DNA from: Branchiostoma belcheri
Taxonomy: Eukaryota; Chordata; Leptocardii; Amphioxiformes; Branchiostomatidae
NCBI RefSeq assembly: GCF_001625305.1
Contig: NW_017803887.1
Coordinates: 1,805,876-1,869,875, forward strand
DNA length: 64,000 nucleotides
Direction: 5' to 3'
Shown here in pieces: positions 52,552-64,000 of the stretch (positions are counted from its first letter, which is position 1; each line of letters begins with the position of its first letter). The notes under the pieces are model-generated. The model did not search any database and had not been told where the DNA came from. It worked only from the letters and a program-made list of their open reading frames with translations. The translations under genes were made by a program, and so were the position numbers.

Positions 52552-55500
52552 ATGGCTGAGGAGTCGTCGTCTATCAACTCGCTGCCGGATGAGTGTGAAT
52601 CCCCTGTACCATCATCAACGTCTGTATCTCTTGCCACTGTCGTTGAAGAAATGACCGAGGCTATCGAGACCATTAAGAACACTACCGGACATTTGTCAGC
52701 TGTGAGCGACAACGCAACCATTCTGCAGACCAAGATCCTTGATCCACTTAGTACGTATGAAACGAAATCTCAACAGCAGTACTTGGGCGACCATCTGGCA
52801 AATATCGGTGCCGCGCAAGTCTTCACCAGTAACATCGCGTGGCTGCGAGGGATGGAGCATGGCGGGTTCTCTGAAGATACATGGTCCTACCTGGAGCTCC
52901 GGATCCTATACCTCTGTTGTCACAACTACTCGGACGGTAGCCAAAAATTTGCTGAAGAACTAGTGAAGGCCGAAATTATTCCTATCCTGGTGAAGGACCT
53001 TCAAAAATGCAAGGAGACTTGGAGAACTGATGAGGTCAGTGCAAAGAATTCCTAATGTCGGTTTACTACACTGTCCACAAAATAGCAAAAAGGAGGCATA
53101 TCAATAAACTCCTACTTCAACAGGATATGGTAAATATTGAAAAAGTACACATCATTATTTTGATGAATGCTTTTCCTCTTTATGACGACCAACATTACAT
53201 TTCTCGACAATAGAGCTTTCAATTGAAATTTTGCCTTTGCCTAGCAAAGTATTGCCTGTGATGCTCAGTGCAGTCTAGTCTTGTTCACAACGTATAAAAA
53301 CTTGCCAAGCAAAAATGGCAATGTATAACGCAGAAAATTAGTATGAGATATCAGTACGTGTATTATCATGTCGCCATGACTGTGTAGATGTCTAGAAATC
53401 TTTTTAATGACAATGTATGATTGATGCCGATGTATGTAGATTCATACATTTTATCTGCTGCCACGTAAAAACGAAAATGCTTGTGAAATTGGATGTATCC
53501 CACAGAGATGTAAGGACACAGCCTCCAATTCTCTGGGTACTTTGTACAACATATCAAGGATGTCACCAAGCACCAGACCGCTCTTCAGAGAGAACAAGGC
53601 GATAGGAAGTCTGATTCCTTATCTGAAGGCGGACAACGAAAATTTTAAGACCGTTGCTACCTTAACACTGGCGTATGTAATTGGTGAGTACTGGGTTATA
53701 ATGTTTTAACTTGACGACTTTCCTTCGAATTCAGACCAGGTTTTGTAACTCCATGAAAAATGGAGGTATTGTTTTTGGTGTGTATGTGTGTGTGTGTGTG
53801 TCTGTGTGTTTGTGTTTCCGCACATTTATAGTCAGCATAACTTCAGAACACCTTTATGGATTGTTATATAATTATATTGTTATAATATTGTTACGATATT
53901 TGGTACGTTGGTAGGTGTTAGGAAGACAAAGGTCAAGGTCAAATATTGGCCTCCTGGTGGCTGTTTTTGGAGATGTCACGAAATTGAGATGATAGGTAGC
54001 TCTTGTGTTGGGGAAGAAGTAGCGTATAAAATAAGACTGTCTTTTACTATCATGAAAGTTCATATGTGTTGGTAGTTACATGTTTAAAGTTAAAACTTTT
54101 GGTCCAACAAAAAAATCTCTCACCTTGAGCTTTCGACCAGTCACTCAGGTTTTCCTCAGTAGACTGAAGCACGTCGGCAGAACGTACTGCGCCTGCGCAA
54201 AACCCTGTATTTTCACGGTTTTCGATGGATTTTTGGTCAACGTTGCATCAGAATTTTGCCTGTTGCAGAGGATATCTTTTCCGACATAACATTTGGAAAC
54301 TACAGACGAAATGTTTTCCTTATATGCGCGAATACGACCTTATATGAGACGTTCTGCCGAAGTGCTATGTACAATACATTACGGGTTTCGCGCAGGTGCA
54401 GTGCGTTCTGCCGACGTGCTGTAGACTGACCCAGTGAAGCTTGTCACGTGGCTTCTTTGAAGTGTGACGTTTACATCAGGACCCATCACCCTTCATTGAA
54501 TCGCGACGGGGGCCGACATCGTCTACCAGATACCTTTGACCCAGTGTTGACGTCACACTTCAAAGAAGCCATGTGACTAGCTTCACTGGGTCAGTCTACT
54601 GAGGAAGACCAGGGTGACTGGTCGAAAGCTCTAGGTGAGAGAATTTTAAACAAGACTGTCTTTTGGTTATCAACTGATATAATTCATGGCAATGAGGTTC
54701 CTATTTGCATAGTGGGGTAATAATTAATAATTTGTCTGTCATAAGGATTAACATCATTTGGCGAAGGTATGAGATCGTGGAACTCTAGTTATCACGATGA
54801 ATTCATCAAGCGTTGCTTTTTATTTCAGACGAGAAAAACCTGGGCATCGTGGCAGATCCTTCTGTCATCCGTTTCATCACTAATCTGTTTATTAAGACAG
54901 TAGATGATGAAACAAAGTTGTGGACAGTAGAGGGCACCTACTTCAGCGCCACAGAGCTGGCCATGGGGATAGAGAGACTGGCAGTGAATGATACTCCTGA
55001 TGATAACAATAAGGTAACATTTTTAGAGGTTTCTAGTATCATCAGCTTGCAGGGTTTATGAATAGCAACTTTACATTGTCAAATCTTTACCATCATATTG
55101 ATAAGAAAAATTGAAATTTACAAATTAAAACACGGAGCAATGCCCAACGTATTTGAACGGAATTTAATGTTTGTTTTTTGTCAAGACCTGAATACGGCCG
55201 CGGTATGTCCAAAGTTTCGTAGAATGGAGGGCTTTGTTTGTCTGTTTATTAATCCCGGAAAGAAATTGCAGAAAGTGATATATTCGTCTTGAATAACCGT
55301 TGTGTTCTTCACGATCTTCACTAGCTAACACTGGTGGAAGAAGGTGTCCTCCCACCTCTGTTCAAACTGATGACTGAAGGAGACGAAGAGGAGCAGCTCC
55401 ATGCAGTCCGGGCCATCTCACAACTCGCCTTCCATCCGAGAAACAGGGAGGAGATCCGGTCAGTCATCCCACAGCTGCAGGAGTTGAAGAAAAGTGGGAA

Positions 55501-58035
55501 TCCTGATATAACAAAGACCGCTAGCGGAGCTCTTTGGCAACTGCGAGATGAGGAATCCCGGATACAAAAGGGTACGACCAATTTTTAGTTGTGTTGAGTA
55601 GCGTTATCAATTTGGAGTGCTCCAGGTGATGAGGATCATTTTGAAAATATTGCAGTTGTTGTAAGGCTACCATCGTGTCTAACAAAAATTCTTCCTCTTT
55701 CAAAATTTCAGGCCATGTAATGCTCAGTTATCAATGGGACCATCAGGAAATCGTGAAGCAGGTACTAAATTGATTTTTGTATATCTTCGATAAATTCAAG
55801 CAAATGATGATTTTTTGCAGAACATACTACGTGCATCCCCAAACTTATCTGAACATGACTTGATAAGGTATATAATATCTTGCCAAAAATTAGTATGCTG
55901 TATTATAGTAAAACGAACATTGCACAACAATAATTGTATTGTACATGGTACAATGTATAGAAATGAGTATTCGACACAGTACAAAAAGCGAAGGGTATGA
56001 AATTTGAATGAAACTTCACATCCTAGTTACTAAAACACCAAGAGCTGGCCCATGGGATTAGACAGTCAACTATAGCAATGACTCATGTTATTTTTTTCTA
56101 AAAACAAAACAGTCTTTTATGTACACTATTTACCTATTTTTGTATAGTGAGAATTAATATGAATATGTTAATTGCAGCATGTAACCATTGGCATTCGGCG
56201 CATACCCTCATTGTCATTACAGATCAAAACCGTGCTTGAGTCCAACGGCTACAAGGTGTGGATGGACATTTATGAGATGGGCGGTTCTACATTTGAAGCC
56301 ATGGCGGGGGCGGTGGAGGGTGCAGCTGTGGTGCTCATCTGTATGTCCCGCAAGTACAAGGAGAGCACCAACTGCAGACTAGGTAGGCAACAGTACAAGT
56401 TTCTTTTTCTTACTCGCTATTGAGAGTACCCCTTACACTATTGAGTACCGTGTATTATTGGTTACCGTATAGTACATGTATGCCATGTGCTGCATATATT
56501 GATTGGCATATATAGGCAAATATGGTGCTAATGAACTAAACATTCATGAGAGGGCTCGACTGTTGGATTTTGGTTATGTCATACTTCTTAAACAACAAAA
56601 TATCCTTCTAATTTTAGATTTGTAAGAATCAATATCATTTTATTTCCAATTTGAAATCTATTTGCCATATTGGTACCCAACATACAAAGGGGAGGTTTGT
56701 GACCTCGATCTTTATTTGTTTCTTTTTGTTTATCCATTTATCAATCAGTCTTTTTTCAATGTTGACATCAATACCATAACTATGTATATCATTAGGTCTA
56801 TTAGGTTTTTGTTTTCTATTATGTTGTCCATTAGCTTTTCATTTGTCCTCGTCATCTCATTCCTTAGCTGTAACTTTTACACATCTTTTTTTTTTAAATA
56901 TCAGAGTGTGAATATGCAGGCACAAGGCGAACACCAATCATTCCACTGAAAATGGAAGGCAACTACAAACCAGACGGCTGGCTGGGGATATTATCCGGAG
57001 CCAACCTGTACTACAACTTCGACAGCGACGAAAGCTTTGAGGACGTGATGGGCAGACTTATGAAGGAAATAGGTACATCTTACCTTTTGCTTTTTTACTT
57101 GCCTAGTCATCTGACTTACGTTTTCATCAAGGTCACTTGTCAGAACTGGATAGGTCAGTATTTCTGAGAAAGGCCAAAGAAGTTGCTGACAATGGTGACT
57201 ATGAACTGTTTGTATTAGGAAAGATACATGTAACTTTCATAAAGGAAGTAGTGGGGAGGTATAGTAATGATGATGATGATGATAGTAATTACATAAGGGG
57301 ATGTGTTTTATCGTTACTTCATCAGTGATCCTCTGTGCTAAATCACATTTCTATGTATAACTTCCGCATTAGGTGACAGGGGGAAAGGACACACAGCTGC
57401 AGTTACAGAGGTCGTTACAGTTCCCCCAAAACCGGAGAGGCCGACGTTTCACGACTGGACACAGAAAGACGTCAGGGTGTGGGCACAGGAGAACCAGCTT
57501 GAATGGTAAAGATCATTCTTGTATTTGTTTACCGGCTGTTGCTGTCACGTATGAAATGAGGTTGAATATCTGATCAATTCATTGTTATGTTTTGATGATA
57601 TTTTTGCAAGTCAAAAAATTATTTTATAACAGTTCTTGTTTTGTCTTGTTTTGTTTTTCAGGCAGCTTGGGACTAGTCTCGACGCGAAGGACCTGCGCTT
57701 CCTACAGATGATGAAGAAGGAGGTAAGCTTCGGACGATGTCGTATCAGTTGTAGTCGTCATAATTCTTTCAATATGGTTATATAAGTAGCTGGTGCATCG
57801 TAGGAAATGAAAGCGGGTGGTTAATTATTGCAAGTGATAAGAAAATTGCATTCAACACATGTACAGTGAGATGAGATGGGTCACACGAAGTTTACCTTAA
57901 ACTGACCTGTGTGTGCTTTCTTCACGCCTATTTCAGACTCCAGCCTGGTTCTACAAAATGATCAAAGATGACCAGTTTCTGACGCATGTCCCTGGCATGA
58001 GGAAGCTGAGTGATGCGTTGGATAAGCTGGAGTAG
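52552..58035 (+). CDS. ARM-TIR-SAM protein, paralogue B, 587 aa, predicted NADase-type TIR
   Basis: Ten coding exons with the same phases as paralogue A: 52552-53034, 53506-53683, 54829-55013, 55325-55571, 55712-55761, 56223-56382, 56905-57072, 57373-57505, 57662-57722, 57937-58035. Same plan: Ser-rich start, ARM-like repeats, TIR (HVMLSYQWD, GYKVWMDIYEMGGSTFEAMA, VVLICMSRKYKES, IIPLKMEGNYKPDGWLG) and SAM-like C-terminus (WTQKDVRVWAQENQLEW ... MRKLSDALDKLE). Glu406 (GGSTFEAM) is at the SARM1 catalytic position. Differences: Ser run shorter by four codons, exon 5 of 50 nt against 89 nt (the ARM-TIR linker lacks 13 residues) and the C-terminal tail shorter by 24 residues. Exons 1-4 are very close to A while exons 5-10 have diverged. 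Start chosen at MAEESSS because no in-frame ATG exists between the acceptor at 52470 and this codon. Confidence 0.88.
53746..54787 (-). mobile_element. Family A element with nested insertion in intron 2 of gene B
   Basis: Counterpart of the 45697-46799 element. The left part differs from A (sequence after the TG microsatellite is a different part of the family), while from about 54028 rightward it is nearly identical to A. The nested insertion is 54046-54651, flanked by AAGACTGTCTTTT at 54033-54045 and 54652-54664. Confidence 0.6.
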
Positions 58036-59017
58036 GCAAGCCAATTTTATTCCTTATTTAAGGGATTCTCCCGTTGTTCTTGGGAAGCGAAAGGAGCATG
58101 CTGGCTTTATTTTTTTGCTTCATGGCACAACAGTTGTATAAGACAAATTACTATAGTCATACTTAGACAAACAGACATGACAACATAGTCTAGTAAGTAA
58201 CTATAATATACATGTACCATATTGCTTGTCTTATTACACATGGCCCCAATGGTGTTGCGATAGGTAATAAATACCAATCATCATACAGATCTAAAATAGG
58301 CAGATGTGTTTAAACTAACAATTTACTATGAAGTTTGTTATAACAATGTTATAGAGGTTTTGTAATATTGCATATTTTAAGTGGTATTTTGACTGGCTTG
58401 TCTTAACTGACTAGGTTATTCTTAAAGTAGTACATCATTATTGACCATTAAGTAAAGATACACTAAAAACCAGTACACAATATAAGATATAAGTGTTATT
58501 CAGTCCTGGTGCTTTATCTTACAATCTTCTTACAATAATTTACAGTTTGAGTAAATCACTACATATAGTATATGCTGAAAAAATCAAAGTGAAAACTCAG
58601 AATATGTTAATGCACTACACGTACACATCTATCAAGTATCATTCTGTGATAATACATTATCTAACAAACTACAATCTTTTTACAATGATTTAGACTACAT
58701 ACTGGTAAATGCTTGGTATAGCAGCTAATTACATGTATAACTTATATATAAGTTTAAAATTCCATAGTTTTAGAAACAAACTGATATCTCTTAAAACTAT
58801 CTTTGAATACATAGATCTGGTGTGAGATGTAAATTCTACCATGTTTTCATGTATAGATTCGGTATTCTAACTAATGATTCTCTCTATATAATATCATTAA
58901 ATGTAGTTACTGGTCTCTTGACTTCACCAGCACACTCTTTTTGTGTATTTTACTTTGTATTGGTTTTTATTACTTTTGTGCGAAATGCAGAATCTTCTTT
59001 TGTATTTGGGTTAAGGT
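58036..59017 (+). other. 3' untranslated region of gene B
   Basis: AT-rich, no supported open frame; ends at the AATAAA at 59027. Confidence 0.5.
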
Positions 59018-59032
59018 TTTATTCTTAATAAA
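59018..59032. terminator. Back-to-back polyadenylation signals of converging genes
   Basis: TTTATT (59018-59023) is AATAAA on the minus strand for the folate-receptor-like gene, whose stop is about 350 bp away. AATAAA (59027-59032) serves gene B on the plus strand. Only 3 bp separate them. Confidence 0.55.
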
Positions 59033-59369
59033 ATGAAGCATTCAGCTCAGAAAATGTCTGGACTGTTGTTTAATGCTTCTTACACTAGTTACAGCAATTT
59101 CTTTCCACAAAGTCGAATGTCATTCTGTACTGTCAGAATATATGTCACACACTTTCTCAAAAAGTGTCCGACATTTCAAAAGCTTCTGCTATTCCATCTA
59201 AGAAACTGAGAAATGACTAAGTCTGAAGACAAGTGTGTCCTGTACATAAATGCATATCTGAGTTGATATGTGAAATAAGTTAGGGGAGAAATTCGGTCCT
59301 GTGAGACATATATCAAACATATACCTGACTGTGTACAACATAAAAACATCACAATCTTCCCTATATTTG

Positions 59370-62300
59370 TCACATGCTATATCTAAAGTTTATTATCAAA
59401 ACTAGCAGAGCCAACCCCGCTAACGCTTCCCTACACCCCTTCACAAGCCCCCCTCCCCCGAACACTTTTGGGTCGTAGTCGAAACATGGCAGCTCGTCAG
59501 ACACCAGGTATGTCTGTGCTTGACAGAAGTCCCAGCCGCTCTCGTACGCCGACGCGATGGCCACGCCTTCGTAGGACGCCGAGCCACACTCCCTGTACAC
59601 CAGCTCACAGAACCGCCCACAGACGTGGACCCTGTTACTGGGGAGACAAAGTATAAAGACCGTCATTATGTTTCCTGCTAATACTAGTACTAAGGTCACA
59701 ATTCCCAATCCAGGGTCTGGCCAGGCAGTTTCTGGGAAGAAAAAGGAACGCAAAACACACAAATAAGGTGAAAAAAACTGAGCAATGTTCAGGGATACAA
59801 AAGTTGCACATCATGTAGTTGATAAACATTCAACAAAAAAAATACTACTAAATACTCATAGTATACGTACCAGATCAGAGGTACTGTTCAGGACTACAGA
59901 AGTTACACATTATGTAGTTCACAAACAAACAAACAAACAAACTAGAATTCCGAGACCTCATACCTCCATGAAATATGATCTTGATATGTAAATGTAAATT
60001 TCTTCTTTAATTGTTCAAATGACCTCAGCATTAACATGATATATGCATCGTGATGTATGTTAACTTTTGATTAACTTACAGATGTCCCAAGTATGGCATT
60101 CTCATCATTCACCATTACGAAATCATAGAATTTTCACATTAATTATGCAAATTAGGTCATCATTTGCATAATTAGTATCTGTTGAAGTTCCGCCTGCCAT
60201 AGGCTACATAGTATAATGTAAAACACTGTAATTATAGAATTTCCTCATTAATTATGCAAATAAAGTCCTCATTTGCATAATTTACATTTAATTATGTACA
60301 TCTCTCTCTCAGCTACCAACACACCAAAAATAATGAAAATATGTTGTTCCTGTCTGGACTTATTGGCTTTTAAACATTTCGCCAGAAAGTGCCCTGCAGT
60401 TCCAGAACAAGCCGCTAGGGGGCCCAAACTCATATGACTTCTTTCCAAGCACGAGAGCTACCTTCCATCAAAATATCATGACCCTTGCATGTCCAGATCG
60501 CGAGATAATGTAAAACACTGTAATTATAGAATTTCCTCATTAATTATGCAAATAAAGTCCTCATTTGCATAATTTAGTACTAACTTTTAGGTTTAATTAG
60601 GTACCAATTACCTACTTTACTTACCGTAACGTTAAGTACCGTAAACCTTTACGAACCAACCCCTTAAAAAAACTAAAAGTTTGGTAAAACCTTACCCTAA
60701 CGGTTCGTTTCCCTTGGTACGTACGGTACGTTACCTTAAGGGGCCTTTTTAAAACCAACTTTACGGGGACCTAAGGGAAAGTGCCCTGTAGTTCCAGAAC
60801 AAGCCGCTAGGGGGCCCAAACTCATATGACTTCTTCCCAAGCACGAGAGCTACCTTCCATCAAAATTTCATGACCCTAGCTTGTCCAGATCGCGAGATAA
60901 TGTAAAACACTGTAATTATAGAATTTCCTCATTAATTATGCAAATAAAGTCCTCATTTGCATAATTTGCATTTAATTATGTACATCTCCCTCTCAGCTAC
61001 CTACACACCAAAAATAATGAAAATATGTTGTTCCTGTCTGGACTTATTGGCTTTTAAACATTTCGCCAGAAAGTGCCCTGCAGTTCCAGAACAAGCCGCT
61101 AGGGGGCCCAAACTCATATGACTTCTTCCCAAGCACGAGAGCTACCTTCCATCAAAATTTCATGACCCTAGCATGTCCAGATCGCGAGATATCAAAACCG
61201 GAAGTCGCGCTGCAGTACCAAGGGAAGCCACTAGGGGGACCAAAATCTCATCATTTCCAGTTTTTGTCACACCCTACCAACACACCAAGTATGAAACCAA
61301 TCCATCCAGGCGTTCTTGAGTTATCTTGTTGACCAACAGACAGACGGAAGGACGGAAGGACGGACGGACGGACGGACAGATAAACGCAACTGAAAATATA
61401 ACCTCCATGACATATTTCATGGAGGTAACAAACAAACAGACAAACAAACAGACAACACTACTTACTCATAGTACCAGAGGTACTGTTCAGGACTACAGAA
61501 GTAACACATCATGTAGTTTAAGACGTTGCGACACTTCTGTGTGGCACCAAAGAGCGGGTACATGGAGCTGGCCACAGATGTGACCTCTGTGCGGCGGCAG
61601 CAGCAGTTGTTGCTGTACCAGGTGCAGTTGGCCAGGTTACCCTGCGGTTCTGAGTACCGTGCGTCATCTGTGTATGCAGGCACAAGAAAAGGTACCTTTT
61701 TAAAAGCTTAACTTCTGAAAGAATGGAGCAGGGACATGTTTATTGTAAATGATTTACAGAAAACACATTATTAAAGGAAAAGAGGATTGCCAGTTGAAAA
61801 TTCTGTTCTGTAGTTAATCACTGACACATTTCTAAAATGATGTTTGCTGAAAAATTACTACAATTTTAGTCTCGGGTGCCATCTGAAAAATGGGGCCAGA
61901 CAGAGACCGCAAGGACTATAATTAGCCAAAAAAAGAGGGTAAATAACTGTATGTCAAGCTAAATCCTGTGGCAAAGTATTTCCCGCATTTGACTAGTTTT
62001 TACTACATTTTTGGCAACACTACGAGTTTTCTGGAGACTAGAAATTCTTTAACTGGCAATTGGTTTTCTTGAACAAACCTAACCCGGATGATAGGACCTG
62101 GGATAAATGTGTGATGACTGATGAGTGAGTGAAGACAACCATATGGAGAAACCAAACAAAAAAGCAGAAATCAAGAAAAGGAAACACATTTAACTCACTT
62201 GCTCAGGTTACTCTGCCAACTGTGTGTCTCACATCGGCTTATAGAGAAAACAAAAACAAAATAAAGACTATAATTGAGCAAGAGAAGAGACACATAATAG

Positions 62301-62959
62301 TCAAAGTCAAAGATATGGATGAGACAAGATTGGATTAAAAACAAAATGATGATAAGGACCATAATGAAATACATATTGTATTATACAATTATGTAACATT
62401 GAAAGTGCAGAAATTTGCCGGTTAAGAATGGTAGTTTTACACGTACTTTAAGGAGTCTGTAGTACATGTATGTGTGGATTATTGTCATTCTAATCATAGG
62501 GTGATTGGCAACACGGAAATGTTAAAAAAAATCAATATCTAATTTAGAAATGGCAGCTGGGATTTAAAAGAGTGAGCCAAAAATACTAGTAGAATGTGCA
62601 TAATATAATATGGAAGGTACGAAAAAAAATGCGATATGTTCAAAACTGTTAAATCTTTCAACTATTCCAAATATCTTGAAACAATAATCTTACGTATACT
62701 GTGACACAGAAATCAACATAATTTAACGTAACACCTAAATCGACAGGAAAATAATTTAGTGTGGGAGAGTCAGCTGATAATGAAAAATTCATGTTTAAAC
62801 GCAAAAACTAACCTCAATCAGCTCAAAATCAACACATATAGATCAATACTTACAATAGTAAGTGCACACATTACTCTGGTGCGTTTGGCAACAGCAAACA
62901 GACGCGTAAACCGCGAAAACTAGAACGAAAAGAGCGATATTTTTTCCTCCGGTAGCCAT
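59370..62959 (-). CDS. Secreted Cys-rich folate-receptor-like protein, probably GPI-anchored, 191 aa
   Basis: Minus-strand exons 62854-62959, 61466-61667 and 59370-59637 join in phase. Exon 1 is a signal peptide (MATGGKNIALFVLVFAVYAS). The body has many Cys: NCTWYSNNCCCRRTEV, KCRNVLNYMMCYFCSPEQYL, then VCGRFCELVYRECGSASYEG and SGWDFCQAQTY. The spacing CxxYFCSPxQ...VCxxFCxxxYxxCxS resembles the folate-receptor-type fold also found at the start of HHIP. The C-terminus GGGGLVKGCREALAGLALLV plus a hydrophobic tail fits a GPI signal. Ligand unknown; assignment rests on remembered Cys pattern. Intron 2 is filled by a family A array. It is divergent from the ALG3-like gene, with 373 bp between the start codons. 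Confidence 0.7.
59942..61430 (+). mobile_element. Family A element with internally repeated body
   Basis: Ends TACCTCCATGAAATATG (59961-59977) and its inverted partner CATATTTCATGGAGGT (61411-61426). The AATTATGCAAATAAAGTCCTC block and the CCAGAACAAGCCGCTAGGGG block each recur about three times, so the body is tandemly repeated. A GGAC-type microsatellite lies before the right end. One repeat unit is replaced by the odd stretch 60575-60780. Confidence 0.7.
60575..60780. other. Likely sequencing/assembly artefact inside the family A array
   Basis: About 200 bp with unnatural base order (for example TTACCGTAACGTTAAGTACC). Bases tend to follow each other in the order T-A-C-G. It replaces about 130 bp present in the neighbouring repeat units, and normal repeat sequence resumes on both sides. 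Confidence 0.6.
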
Positions 62960-63332
62960 GATGGATTCCCATCATCCTCTTGTGAAAGGACGAGTCTATT
63001 GATATAAAGGGGGTACGAGAATTTATTACAAAGTTCATAAAAGAAACGTGCAATTTGTGATTCATGACTGTAATGTCAACTCTAGAGATTGAAGAATTTT
63101 TAGGCAATCATCTGGGCACTTTAAACACTTGTGAATACCGTAGTTCATGTCTGTAAAATGAGTTTATTTATTTTCCACAAAACGCCCCTGTATAAAAGTT
63201 GACTCGGTCAGATAATGTTAACCTTTGGCCAGCTGCTGCCAGCTGTTCAACTGAGAGTATCAAAGTACAAGATCACGAGAAATAAAGGAGGGGCCTTTTT
63301 TCCAGCGAAATACTGAGGGTTTCCTTCCCAAA
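62960..63332. promoter_or_regulatory. Divergent promoter region
   Basis: 373 bp between the start codons of the folate-receptor-like gene (minus) and the ALG3-like gene (plus). No convincing TATA box seen on either strand. Confidence 0.4.
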
Positions 63333-63564
63333 ATGCCTGCCGTCTCGTCATCTTCGGGGCGACCTTCTCGTCCCAAGTCTAAGGAAAGCTTCAAGCTGTC
63401 CAAGGCGTTGTCGAAGATGTCTCGGAACGTCTTCAAGACGTCTAAGGAGATTTACGAGGAGCTGCCCCGCGTGGCGTTCGACCCGACGTTCACGTGGCTG
63501 GCGGCGGGGCTGCTGTTCTGTCTGGAGATCGTTCTCAATGTCTTCATCATCCTCAGAGTCAACT
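63333..63564 (+). CDS. ALG3: First exon of a gene resembling ALG3 (dolichyl-P-Man alpha-1,3-mannosyltransferase), partial
   Basis: ATG at 63333 opens 77 codons ending at a phase-1 donor (AACT|GTGAGT). A basic N-terminus (SRPKSKESFKLSKALSK) is followed by FDPTFTWLAAGLLFCLEIVL and NVFIILRVN, a first transmembrane helix. Animal ALG3 has a similar FDP...RVxYTEIDW segment at this position, and the split T codon would give RVNY if the next exon begins AC. ALG3 adds a mannose to the lipid-linked oligosaccharide in the endoplasmic reticulum. The remaining exons lie outside the window, so the call is tentative. Confidence 0.55.
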
Positions 63565-64000
63565 GTGAGTTCTGGGAAATACAGTTCTTTAATGATCGTA
63601 AAATTGACTGCTCTAATTCTGTTTCAATGATAGCGTTATTATTCATTCATTCATTCATTCATTCATTCGTAAACGTTTGACTGTATTATCCGTTTAATAC
63701 ATGAACAGTTATAATATGTAGTATGATGTACATAGTTACATAACTGTCAATATATTTATTAATTGTAGTTTTCTGACCGATGATTGTGTATCAATAATAT
63801 TAAAACATGACTCATCACAGTTCATTTCACACAACTAGAGCAAAACTAAAAAAAATCCATAATGTCCAATTCAGTAAATGTATTCAGTTCTAAACCTTCA
63901 AAGCCATTATAATAATTAATTCTAACTATTGCAATAGTATTGAATGAAAATTTACTATAAGTTTAACAATTATATGGTGAAAGAGGCTCTTGTCACTGTT
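63565..64000 (+). other. Intron 1 of the ALG3-like gene (incomplete)
   Basis: AT-rich intronic sequence with an ATTC microsatellite at 63640-63668. No further exon seen before the window ends. Confidence 0.5.

Overview
The window looks like nuclear DNA of a cephalochordate (amphioxus, Branchiostoma). The reasons are short vertebrate-like introns with GT/AG borders, high-identity orthologues of deep animal genes (SSU72, WDR33), many tiny TAGCC...GGCTA inverted-repeat elements, and an expanded TIR-domain gene pair. No prokaryotic, viral or organellar gene organisation is seen. Three N gaps (17302-17321, 29266-29331, 40820-40872) and one artefact-like stretch (60575-60780) show that this is a draft assembly.

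Layout. (1) 1136-5267, minus: a secreted astacin-type metalloprotease/MAM gene for which no exon carrying the zinc site could be found. (2) 6348-12155, plus: a complete 8-exon carboxylesterase/cholinesterase-family gene (580 aa) with Ser, Glu and His of the triad. (3) 13841-23649, minus: complete SSU72, the RNA polymerase II CTD phosphatase (5 exons, 192 aa); its second intron holds a C-rich minisatellite over 1.3 kb long. (4) 29980-40924, plus: WDR33, the WD40 subunit of the polyadenylation-signal-recognising CPSF complex (18 exons, about 1283 aa, 53 N in the last exon). SSU72 and WDR33 are divergent neighbours and both act in mRNA 3'-end formation. (5) 44453-50144 and 52552-58035, plus: a tandem pair of paralogous 10-exon genes encoding ARM-repeat, TIR and SAM-like domains (635 and 587 aa). 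Both keep a glutamate at the place of the SARM1 NADase glutamate, but the domain order differs from SARM1. (6) 59370-62959, minus: a small secreted, Cys-rich, probably GPI-anchored folate-receptor-like protein (191 aa). (7) 63333-63564, plus: first exon of a gene resembling ALG3.

The spaces between and inside genes are full of non-autonomous mobile elements: a large AT-rich family with matching terminal repeats, small TAGCC elements with 8-bp target duplications, a TTAA-flanked element, a CAGGGG-ended element and a nested insertion shared by the TIR paralogues. A recurring oddity is tandem duplication of an exon's 3' end together with its splice donor (SSU72 exon 3, WDR33 exons 2 and 9). In WDR33 exon 2 three identical donors are spaced exactly 75 bp apart with the reading frame open.

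All exon borders below were read by eye from GT/AG sites, reading-frame phase and remembered family sequence. No alignment or transcript data were available.
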